Shown: in pieces, positions 1 to 5,669 of the stretch | How positions within the stretch are numbered: the first letter of the stretch is position 1 | How the letters are laid out: each line of letters starts with the position of its first letter | Source of the DNA: Flavobacteriaceae bacterium | GTDB lineage: Bacteria > Bacteroidota > Bacteroidia > Flavobacteriales > Flavobacteriaceae | Assembly (NCBI GenBank): GCA_016763595.1 | Contig: JAESTN010000311.1 | Coordinates: forward strand, 1-7,104 | Direction: 5' to 3' | Length of the DNA: 7,104 nucleotides | Notes under the pieces: model-generated | The model's input: only the letters and a program-made list of their open reading frames with translations | Databases searched by the model: none | Told to the model about the DNA's origin: nothing | Position numbers and translations under genes: made by a program

Positions 1-1
1 T

Positions 2-223
2 GATTCTAATAGCCGTGAAATTGTGCTGAAAACAGCAGAAACAGATGCCGTTAAGGCGGTTGAGATTTTTTCAATTTTTGGACAAGAAATATTGAACTTA
101 AAGAGCGATATACTGCATACAAATGAACTTAGAACTAGTGCTGATGCGCTATCAAATTCCGTATATATTGTTAAAGTATATTTTGCGAATGGAATCGCGT
201 CTAGAAAAATTATAATTCACTAA
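2..223 (+). CDS. C-terminal end of a T9SS-secreted protein (type A sorting domain), 5' truncated
   Basis: The reading frame is open from the left edge (first full codon at 2) to TAA at 221-223, giving 73 residues of a protein whose body lies outside the window. The tail has the pattern of the Bacteroidota T9SS type A C-terminal sorting domain: a strand leading to VEIFSIFGQEIL, a variable linker, then the final hairpin VYIVKVYFANG followed by a basic-hydrophobic end (SRKIIIH). In this family the domain directs the cargo through the outer-membrane type IX translocon and is then cleaved, with the cargo released or attached to the surface. The usual 'L..G.Y' turn is here SNSVY, a mild deviation. 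A GTG at 23 could be read as a start, but the frame continues upstream and the motif needs the earlier residues, so this is an internal codon. The function of the cargo cannot be told from this fragment. Confidence 0.85.
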   Translation, partial: DSNSREIVLKTAETDAVKAVEIFSIFGQEILNLKSDILHTNELRTSADALSNSVYIVKVYFANGIASRKIIIH

Positions 224-246
224 AAATATACCGTTTGGTATATTTT
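223..246. promoter_or_regulatory. TetR operator 1: perfect 10-bp inverted repeat upstream of the TetR gene
   Basis: AAAATATACC at 223-232 is exactly complementary in inverted orientation to GGTATATTTT at 237-246, with a GTTT spacer. The core TATACC-N4-GGTATA recurs before the thioesterase gene at 890-905. The site ends two bases before a -7 promoter box (249-256), so a bound dimer would cover the upstream part of the promoter, as expected for an autorepressed TetR gene. It starts at the last base of the upstream stop codon. The A/T-rich stem followed by T residues could also act as a weak terminator for the upstream gene. Confidence 0.8.
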
Positions 247-248
247 CG

Positions 249-256
249 TATCTTTG
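249..256 (+). promoter_or_regulatory. Putative -7 box TATCTTTG of the TetR gene promoter
   Basis: TATCTTTG is an exact match to the Bacteroidota -7 element TAnnTTTG and lies 22 bases before the TetR start codon. No TTG element is found 17-23 bases upstream; that position is occupied by the operator palindrome. The short predicted leader fits a strong, repressible promoter. Confidence 0.6.
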
Positions 257-278
257 TGCTTTAAACCGAACTAGTTGC

Positions 279-869
279 ATGTCTAAATCAGAAAAAACCA
301 AAGCGTTTATTATAGAAACGGTTGCTCCAATATTCAATAAAAATGGGTATTCGGCAATGAGTTTGTCTAAAATTACAGCAGCTACGGGTTTGACAAAAGG
401 AGCTATTTATGGTAATTTTGAAAACAAAGAGCAATTGGCAATTGCTGTTTTTCAGTTTTCTGTAAGAAGAATTTTAAAGGATTTAAATGCACATGTATAT
501 CAGGGTAAAACACCCTTAGCGCAATTGCTTAATGTGGCAACCTTCTATCATAATTACTATGAGTATAATAGGAAATTAGGAGGCTGCCCTATTTTAAATA
601 CCGGTGTAGATGCAAACAACCATAACCCATTAATTATCGCTAAAGTTAGGTCTTATAATGAAAGAATTTTGGATCGGTTTACCAATCTAATTGAAAGTTG
701 TAAAGCTTCTAAGGAAATTAAAAGCTCGGTTGACAGTTCATTGTACGCCAGACGTTTTTTTGCAATGATAGAAGGTGCTATTTACATGTCTTATATTATG
801 GAAGATAAAAATTACATGAAAGATTTAGCGGTGTACATGAACCAAATAATACACAAAGAATTAATATAA
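279..869 (+). CDS. TetR/AcrR-family transcriptional repressor
   Basis: The 196-residue length is typical of the family. The N-terminal DNA-binding domain covers about residues 5-55. Its helix-turn-helix (about 28-50) reads SLSKITAATGLTKGAIYGNF followed by ENKEQL, the standard TetR_N signature. The C-terminal ligand and dimerisation domain contains GGCPILNTGVDA (residues 101-112). This conserved-Cys motif is found in a branch of TetR regulators and recalls the GC-x-x-x-N motif of NemR-like proteins, where the Cys responds to electrophiles or oxidants; that role here is inference. ATG 279 is the only reasonable start, with no Shine-Dalgarno, as is usual in this phylum. Matching palindromes precede this gene and the thioesterase 48 bp downstream, so it probably represses both. 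The ligand is unknown; an acyl-CoA or fatty-acid derived molecule is plausible from the neighbour. Confidence 0.93.
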   Translation: MSKSEKTKAFIIETVAPIFNKNGYSAMSLSKITAATGLTKGAIYGNFENKEQLAIAVFQFSVRRILKDLNAHVYQGKTPLAQLLNVATFYHNYYEYNRKLGGCPILNTGVDANNHNPLIIAKVRSYNERILDRFTNLIESCKASKEIKSSVDSSLYARRFFAMIEGAIYMSYIMEDKNYMKDLAVYMNQIIHKELI

Positions 870-889
870 ACTATTTTTTTAATCAAAAA

Positions 890-905
890 TATACCAATCG
901 GTATA
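890..905. promoter_or_regulatory. TetR operator 2: TATACC-N4-GGTATA before the thioesterase gene
   Basis: TATACC at 890-895 and GGTATA at 900-905 form a perfect 6-bp inverted repeat around AATC. Read on the other strand it is TATACCGATTGGTATA, which differs from operator 1 (TATACCGTTTGGTATA) at one of 16 bases. It lies in the 48-bp gap between the TetR and thioesterase genes and ends 12 bases before the thioesterase ATG. A bound repressor could block a local promoter or stall polymerase reading through from the TetR gene. There is only a partial -7 match, TATTTTTT at 872-879, so the local promoter is uncertain. Confidence 0.75.
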
Positions 906-917
906 AAATATATCAAT

Positions 918-1406
918 ATGAGTTTACCAAAAATTTTAGAAAGCAAAACAAAAATTAGATTTCAAGATTGTGATCCATTTAATCATTTGAACAATGCATC
1001 GTATTTTAATTATTTAATCAATGCAAGAGAAGATCAATTAATAGCCAATTATGATTTGGATATTTACCAACATGGAAAAGCTACAGGGAAGAGTTGGGTA
1101 GTGGGTACCCATCAAATAGCCTATATCAAACCGGCAAAGTTAATGGAAACAGTAACCATAGATTCTCAATTAATTAAATACACGGAAAAGACCCTATGGG
1201 TAGAAATTAGAATGTGGAATGAAGCTAAAACGGAATTAAAAGCAGTTTTATGGAGCTCTTTTGTTCATTTTAATATCATAAAACAAAGATCAGCGATACA
1301 TGATGAAAACTTAATGAAGTTATTTAAAGAAGCTATTTTGCCCTTGGAGGCATCTAGTTTTGAAGAGCGAATGAAAAGTTTGCGAGCTCAAAAACAATCA
1401 GCATAA
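918..1406 (+). CDS. Acyl-CoA thioesterase, hotdog fold (4HBT/YbgC-like)
   Basis: This 162-residue protein fits single-domain hotdog thioesterases, which hydrolyse acyl-CoA to free acid and CoA in the cytosol, usually as tetramers. The family signature is near the N-terminus: RFQDCDPFNHLNNASYFNY (residues 14-32). Asp19, just before the Pro at the start of the central helix, sits where the catalytic Asp of 4-hydroxybenzoyl-CoA thioesterase lies, and HLNNASYFNYL forms the helix wrapped by the sheet. The region around VVGTHQIAYIKPAKLMETVTI is the second conserved strand pair. The last 25 residues are charged and probably helical. The gene follows the TetR gene with its own operator copy and ends at a strong terminator, so it is the last gene of this unit. 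The chain length and type of substrate cannot be read from the sequence. It could equally be called a YbgC/FadM-type thioesterase. Confidence 0.88.
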   Translation: MSLPKILESKTKIRFQDCDPFNHLNNASYFNYLINAREDQLIANYDLDIYQHGKATGKSWVVGTHQIAYIKPAKLMETVTIDSQLIKYTEKTLWVEIRMWNEAKTELKAVLWSSFVHFNIIKQRSAIHDENLMKLFKEAILPLEASSFEERMKSLRAQKQSA

Positions 1407-1435
1407 AAAAAGCACCTCAATTGAGGTGCTTTTTT
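1406..1435. terminator. Bidirectional rho-independent terminator between thioesterase and sod
   Basis: A perfect 15-bp inverted repeat centred at 1420/1421: AAAAAGCACCTCAA pairs with TTGAGGTGCTTTTT, flanked by A and T tracts on the two sides. The GC-containing part of the stem (GCACCTC/GAGGTGC) followed by T residues serves transcripts in both directions. It overlaps the stop codon of the thioesterase (1404-1406) and lies 20 bases beyond the sod stop codon, ending two convergent genes. Confidence 0.92.
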
Positions 1436-1455
1436 ATTTTATAGGTACCTGAAAA

Positions 1456-2064
1456 TTATTTTGATTCAGCGTAACGTCTTGCAACTTCGTTCCAGTTAAT
1501 TACATTAAAAAAGGCATTGATGTAATCTGGTCTTCTGTTTTGGTAATTTAAGTAATATGCATGTTCCCAAACATCTAGTCCTAAAACAGGAGTACCTTGA
1601 CAAGTTACACCAGGCATTAACGGATTGTCTTGATTTGGGGTAGAACATACAGAAACTTTTCCTCCTTTATCAACACACAACCAAGCCCATCCAGAACCAA
1701 ATTGAGTAGCTGCTGCTTTAGAAAAAGCATCTTTAAATGCATCTACTGAACCAAATTGAGCTTCAATAGCTGTTTTTAATTCTCCAGATAACGTTCCTTT
1801 ATCAGAAGGGTTCATTACAGACCAGAATAAAGAATGGTTGTAAAAACCACCACCGTTATTTCTAACCGCTTTATTATCCATGTCTAAGTTTCCTAAAATA
1901 GCTTCAATTGAGTTTCCTTCTAAATCGGTTCCTGCAAGTGCATTATTTAAGTTGTTTGTGTATCCTTGGTGATGTTTACCATGGTGAATTTCCATAGTTC
2001 TAGCATCAATATTTGGTTCTAACGCATCGTATGCGTATCCTAATTCTGGTAATTGAAAAGCCAT
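1456..2064 (-). CDS. sodA: Superoxide dismutase, Fe/Mn family (Mn-type residues)
   Basis: This 202-residue cytosolic enzyme (no signal peptide) converts superoxide to oxygen and hydrogen peroxide. All four metal ligands are present: His27 (MEIHHGKHH), His77 (NHSLFW), Asp164 and His168 (DVWEHAYY). The active-site lid Tyr35 and His31 are also kept. Two positions that usually separate Mn from Fe enzymes point to Mn: Gly73, four residues before His77, and Gln145 in NQDNPLMP, which supplies the outer-sphere Gln from the C-terminal domain as in E. coli SodA. In FeSOD the Gln comes from the N-terminal domain. Metal choice from sequence is only indicative, since some Bacteroidota enzymes are cambialistic. 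The gene has its own promoter box at 2125-2132 and ends at a terminator shared with the convergent thioesterase. The leader has no Shine-Dalgarno and is A/T-rich before the ATG. Confidence 0.97.
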   Translation of the reverse strand: MAFQLPELGYAYDALEPNIDARTMEIHHGKHHQGYTNNLNNALAGTDLEGNSIEAILGNLDMDNKAVRNNGGGFYNHSLFWSVMNPSDKGTLSGELKTAIEAQFGSVDAFKDAFSKAAATQFGSGWAWLCVDKGGKVSVCSTPNQDNPLMPGVTCQGTPVLGLDVWEHAYYLNYQNRRPDYINAFFNVINWNEVARRYAESK

Positions 2065-2124
2065 AATTATATATTTATTGATTAATTATTTTGTGTTATC
2101 AGCTCATTTCTGATTTGCCTAGTA

Positions 2125-2158
2125 CAAATTTAACTGAAAATTTCTTGACCAACAACAA
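2125..2158 (-). promoter_or_regulatory. Promoter of sod: TAAATTTG -7 box with upstream TTG repeats
   Basis: On the - strand, TAAATTTG (2132-2125) matches the Bacteroidota -7 consensus TAnnTTTG exactly. Upstream on the same strand is TTGTTGTTG (2158-2150), giving a TTG at spacings of 17, 20 and 23 bases, within the range expected for the -33 element. Transcription would start near 2118, giving a leader of about 50-55 bases before the sod ATG. This is the best-formed promoter in the window and shows that sod need not depend on the lipoprotein gene upstream. Confidence 0.7.
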
Positions 2159-2218
2159 CAGTCGGTTTTGATTTTTTATAGAATTATAAAGAAAAGTTAT
2201 TTGAAGTAGTTTGAGCTA

Positions 2219-4072
2219 CTATATGCATTTATCTTTTACCTCTAATTTCGTATTGCAATCAGTACCATTGTTATTGATATCTACAGTTCCATTGGTATCA
2301 ATCAATTCGCAAATAGAAGAAATGGCACAGTTTGTTAAATTAATATTATTAGAAATATGTATCGAATTGTTAATTTTTGATAGATTTTTAAGTCCATCAA
2401 TAGTCGTTAATTCAGGATTTTCTTTAATAAAAATCGTATTGATGGCGTAGGTGAGTTTTTCCAGACCATTTAAATTTTCTAGAACATCGCAATGCTGAAT
2501 GGTTAATTTTCCACCTACAGATTCAAGATTCTTAAAGCCGCTTAAATCAGTTAAAGCATTGTTTTCATAAATGTATAAATCGGCGTTGACGCTTATTAAA
2601 TTTTGAAAACCAACATAACTTTTCACAGAATCGTTTTCAATTGTCAATGCATCAACCACCTCTAAGTTTTGAAAACCAGAGACCGTTAAAAGAATTGGAT
2701 GTTGGATTTTAAGTTCTTTTACATATTCAATGCCATTAAACCCTGTAATGTGTTTAAGAGTTTCATTATCCTGAATTAGGATGTCGTGATTAAAATTAAC
2801 AAGCATATCAAAAGAATTTATTTCTTCTAAATTGACATTTTCATAAATTTTTATCTCTCCATCAATAGTTGTAACGTTATCCATTCCGCTTACTGCTGAC
2901 AATGAGTCGTTTTCATAAATATGAACTCTACCTATAATGGAAGTAACACTTTTTAAAAAATCAAAATTAGTTATCTTTCCGTTTTTATAAAAAGCAAAGG
3001 GACCGTTGATGGTTTTTAGGCTATTAAACCCTGTGATATTCTCTAAGTTTTTAGTTTGGTAAATGTTTAAAGCAGCTGCAGAAACTAAGTTTTTAAACCC
3101 GGTAAGTGAGACTCCCGTTTTTTCTCCGATAATATTTACATAGTGCTGGGTGTTAACTAAGCCTTCAAAACCACCAATTTCTACATTGGTGTTATTACTC
3201 AATTCAATGCCTTCTACATGGTTTAGTTTGTTAAAACTATTGAAAACGGTTGTCGAGTTATTAAGAAATACTCCAAGGCTTCCTTCAATACTTGTAAGAT
3301 TTTTAAACGCATTATTGCTAAAGTCAATACTGTTGTTAAAAAGCCAAATACCCATTTGCTTACTGTTTCCAACTGAAACTAAGTTGTCAAAGCCAGTTAT
3401 TGTTGTTAGGTTTATGTTGTTTGTAATGTGAAGTCTTTGCGAAATATTAGTAAGGCTGCTAAATCCAGAAACCGCAGTTAATTTTTCATTTGAATTGATT
3501 TCAAGTTCACCGCCTACATGGCTAAGGTTTGCAAACCCTTCAATAGCGATTAAAGAAGCGTTTAACTTTAGGTTCACTGATTTACTGATGTTCTGTAAGA
3601 CAGAGAAACCCCTAATAGATTTTAGGTTGTCATTGTTCGTAATATCAATGGCACCTATAAGTGTTTGAAGGCTGTTAAAATCGGTGTCAATAGCGGTTAA
3701 CGAGCTATTGTTTTCAATTCTAATATCCCCTTTTATAAGTGTTACTTTTGGAAGAATATTTAATTCTGAAATACCTTTTAGATTTCTAAAAGTTACATTT
3801 CCATGAATAACCTTAAAGGTATGGAAAAATGAAAAATCTTTAATTTCTCCACCCATTGGATCAATAGTCAGATTTCCATAAATCGTATCACATTGACTGT
3901 ACTGAACAGCTAAATTCTGAATGTCATTTACAGAATTGATAAGTATATCCTCTGTTGAAGAGCAAATTGCATTCGTCTCCTCTTCGATATCAATATCTTT
4001 CTGACAATTTAAAGTAAAAAAGCATATAGAAATAAGGCTTAAATAGTAAACAGTTTTTTTCATTGCATCCAT
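2219..4072 (-). CDS. Predicted surface lipoprotein with about 21 receptor-L-domain/LRR-like coils
   Basis: This 617-residue protein starts with a lipoprotein signal: a basic end, a hydrophobic core (about 8-21) and the lipidation Cys23 in TLNCQKD. Asn before the Cys is unusual, but the lipobox is loose in this phylum. CQKDIDIEEE after cleavage resembles the acidic lipoprotein export signal of Bacteroidota, suggesting display on the cell surface. A likely N-cap holds Cys37 and Cys61. From about 65 to 568 there are about 21 coils of 22-27 residues with the pattern G-x-L-x-I-x-x-N-x-x-L-x-x-I-x-G-F-x-x-L-x-x-I, as in receptor L domains and related solenoids. The end (569-617, with Cys582, 588, 606 and 616) is a Cys-rich cap. 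There is no T9SS domain. Met4 (position 4063) gives a more usual MKK start and may be the true one. Ligand binding or adhesion is likely; the specific role is unknown. Confidence 0.85.
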   Translation of the reverse strand: MDAMKKTVYYLSLISICFFTLNCQKDIDIEEETNAICSSTEDILINSVNDIQNLAVQYSQCDTIYGNLTIDPMGGEIKDFSFFHTFKVIHGNVTFRNLKGISELNILPKVTLIKGDIRIENNSSLTAIDTDFNSLQTLIGAIDITNNDNLKSIRGFSVLQNISKSVNLKLNASLIAIEGFANLSHVGGELEINSNEKLTAVSGFSSLTNISQRLHITNNINLTTITGFDNLVSVGNSKQMGIWLFNNSIDFSNNAFKNLTSIEGSLGVFLNNSTTVFNSFNKLNHVEGIELSNNTNVEIGGFEGLVNTQHYVNIIGEKTGVSLTGFKNLVSAAALNIYQTKNLENITGFNSLKTINGPFAFYKNGKITNFDFLKSVTSIIGRVHIYENDSLSAVSGMDNVTTIDGEIKIYENVNLEEINSFDMLVNFNHDILIQDNETLKHITGFNGIEYVKELKIQHPILLTVSGFQNLEVVDALTIENDSVKSYVGFQNLISVNADLYIYENNALTDLSGFKNLESVGGKLTIQHCDVLENLNGLEKLTYAINTIFIKENPELTTIDGLKNLSKINNSIHISNNINLTNCAISSICELIDTNGTVDINNNGTDCNTKLEVKDKCI

Positions 4073-4105
4073 TAAAAGTGAAGCAATATAAAGAAAAGAA
4101 ATTGA

Positions 4106-5128
4106 TTAATAATTAGCATCTTCTGGATACTTAGCCATAAACTCTTCGGCCTTGTTAACCATTTGAGTACTCCCACAGAAAAACGGAACTCTTTGATGTA
4201 ATTCTGTCGGCTCTAAATCCATAATTCTTTTGTAACCATCAGTCGCTTTACCACCAGCTTGTTCTGCTATAAATGCCATTGGGTTGCATTCGTATAATAA
4301 GCGTAATTTCCCTTTAGGCCCAATAGTACTTGTTGGGTAAATATAAATTCCACCTTTAATCATATTTCTATGAAAATCAGAAACTAAAGATCCAATATAT
4401 CTAGATGTATAAGGTCTGTCTTCTTTTTCTTCTTGACAATATTTTAAATATTCTTTTACTCCTTGTGGAAAATGCACATAGTTTCCTTCATTAATAGAAT
4501 ATATTTTTCCGTCTTGTGGATGTTGCATATCAGGATGTGATAAATAGAAGGTTCCAATTGCAGGATTTAATGTAAACCCTTGAACGCCATTTCCAGTGGT
4601 AAACACAATCATGGTAGAGGTTCCATAAACTACATAGCCAGCAGCTACTTGTTCACTTCCTTTCTGTAAAAAATCTTCTTTGGTAACCGGTGTTCCATCT
4701 GGAGAGATTCTTCTGTAAATAGAGAAAATGGTACCAACAGATACATTTACATCAATATTTGAAGAACCATCTAAAGGATCCATTAACAAAACATATTTGT
4801 TTTGGTTCGTTTTGTTTTTTCCTTCAACAATTACATAATCGTCCTCTTCTTCACTCGCAATACCACAAACAATCTCTCTATTGATAATCGTTTGCTTAAA
4901 TAAATCATTTGCAAGTACATCTAATTTCTGTTGTGCTTCACCTTGTACATTTATATCGCCAGCTGCTCCGGTAATATCAACAAGTCCTGCTTTTCTAATC
5001 TCATGATTTACTACTTTTGCCGCCAATCGAATCGCATTAATAAGTCTAGAAAGCTCACCAGAAGAATATCTAAAATGTCTTTGATTGTCAATAATAAACT
5101 CACCAAGAGTCATATGTTTTGTGTTCAT
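4106..5128 (-). CDS. fbp: Fructose-1,6-bisphosphatase, class I
   Basis: The 340-residue length and motifs fit class I FBPase, the cytosolic gluconeogenic enzyme that hydrolyses fructose 1,6-bisphosphate to fructose 6-phosphate with Mg2+. The metal-binding signature [20 protein letters not shown] spans residues 116-135, with Asp117 and Asp120 as ligands. Glu93/Glu94 in ASEEEDD supplies the loop Glu. The C-terminal signature [20 protein letters not shown] (273-292) carries Lys274, which contacts substrate, and Glu280, the remaining metal ligand. The Tyr and Arg of [12 protein letters not shown] (243-254) belong to the substrate site. The first Met (5128) is used; Met6 is a possible alternative. 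The gene diverges from the GNAT-lysC unit across 61 bp. The lipoprotein gene begins 33 bp after its stop with no terminator between, so the two are probably one transcript. Only a near match to a -7 box is seen upstream (GATATTTG on the - strand, 5159-5152). Confidence 0.97.
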   Translation of the reverse strand: MNTKHMTLGEFIIDNQRHFRYSSGELSRLINAIRLAAKVVNHEIRKAGLVDITGAAGDINVQGEAQQKLDVLANDLFKQTIINREIVCGIASEEEDDYVIVEGKNKTNQNKYVLLMDPLDGSSNIDVNVSVGTIFSIYRRISPDGTPVTKEDFLQKGSEQVAAGYVVYGTSTMIVFTTGNGVQGFTLNPAIGTFYLSHPDMQHPQDGKIYSINEGNYVHFPQGVKEYLKYCQEEKEDRPYTSRYIGSLVSDFHRNMIKGGIYIYPTSTIGPKGKLRLLYECNPMAFIAEQAGGKATDGYKRIMDLEPTELHQRVPFFCGSTQMVNKAEEFMAKYPEDANY

Positions 5129-5162
5129 AACAAATAAATGTAAAAGTTGCGCAAATATCGTT

Positions 5163-5170
5163 TAAATTTG
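5163..5170 (+). promoter_or_regulatory. Putative -7 box TAAATTTG of the GNAT-lysC unit
   Basis: TAAATTTG exactly matches TAnnTTTG and lies 19 bases before the GNAT start codon. The only TTG upstream (5147-5149) is 13 bases away, shorter than usual, so the -33 element is not convincing. The predicted leader is short, about 12-15 bases. The box lies in the 61-bp divergent gap shared with fbp, which also holds an 8-bp palindrome, TTGCGCAA, at 5147-5154. Confidence 0.55.
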
Positions 5171-5189
5171 TTTTACTTAAAGAATAATT

Positions 5190-5669
5190 ATGAGTTTTAT
5201 CATTAGAAAAGGAGAAAAGGAAGACATGAATTCTGTTTTAGAATTGATTGTTGAATTGGCGATTTTTGAAAAATTACCAAATGAAGTAGAAGTAACTGTT
5301 GAGCAGTTAATTAATGATGGGTTTTCTAAGAATTCGAAGTTTAACGTATTTGTTGCGGAAGAAAACAATGTTATTGTCGGAGCAGCATTGTTTTATGAAC
5401 GATATTCTACATGGAAAGGTAGAATAATTCACCTTGAAGATTTAATTGTAACGCATAAAAAACGTGGCTCAGGAATTGGAATCGCTTTGTATAAAGCAGT
5501 TCTAAAATATGGATATGATTTAGGCTGTAAAAGAATAACTTGGGATGTGTTGGATTGGAATACCCCAGCAAAAGATTTTTACAAAAGTACTGGCGCTACT
5601 GTTTTAGATGATTGGCAAGTTGTACATATGAAAGAAGATGCATTAAAGAATTTTATAGAAAATAGTTAA
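5190..5669 (+). CDS. GNAT N-acetyltransferase, diamine/thialysine acetyltransferase-like (SSAT family)
   Basis: This 159-residue single-domain protein is of the usual GNAT length. The acetyl-CoA pyrophosphate loop is RGSGIG (residues 92-97), preceded by the strand LEDLIVT. Several features recall spermidine/spermine and thialysine acetyltransferases rather than ribosomal RimI types: the N-terminal IVELAIFEKLPNEVEVT, a DGF segment at 43-45, the strand FYERYSTWKGR before HLEDLIV (Glu83 as in the YLEDFFV of SSAT), and WNTPAKDFYKSTGA, where Tyr131 sits at the general-acid position. The likely substrate is a small amine or amino acid side chain, but this is inference from similarity. It is the first gene of a two-gene unit. 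Its stop TAA overlaps the ATG of the aspartate kinase by one base, so the two are probably translated in coupled fashion. Confidence 0.9.
   Translation: MSFIIRKGEKEDMNSVLELIVELAIFEKLPNEVEVTVEQLINDGFSKNSKFNVFVAEENNVIVGAALFYERYSTWKGRIIHLEDLIVTHKKRGSGIGIALYKAVLKYGYDLGCKRITWDVLDWNTPAKDFYKSTGATVLDDWQVVHMKEDALKNFIENS

Noticed and set aside
152..337. Small - strand open frame spanning the TetR operator region
   Set aside because: It runs antisense across the T9SS tail, the palindrome and the TetR start, with no family resemblance.
279..2064. TetR, thioesterase and sod as one oxidative-stress operon
   Set aside because: sod is convergent with the other two, is separated by a two-way terminator, has its own promoter, and no copy of the TetR operator was seen near it.
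2205..2220. Small hairpin AGTAG-TTTGAG-CTACT just after the lipoprotein stop codon, a possible terminator
   Set aside because: The stem is only 5 bp, partly overlaps the stop codon and is not followed by a T tract on the - strand; too weak to call a terminator.
2211..2450. Open frame on the + strand opposite the end of the lipoprotein gene
   Set aside because: It lies antisense to the repeat-rich lipoprotein gene, has no recognisable domain and no promoter; a by-product of the repeated coding sequence. The same applies to 3150-3431 (+).
2550..2950. Repeated TTTTCATAAAT stretches, considered as DNA direct repeats or an array
   Set aside because: They encode the shared IYEN motif of the protein coils, are irregularly spaced and diverge outside the motif; protein repeats, not a CRISPR or satellite array.
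4931..5137. Short + strand frame antisense to the start of fbp, and 5177-5368 (-) antisense to the GNAT gene
   Set aside because: Both lie opposite strongly recognised genes and encode low-complexity sequence with no motif.
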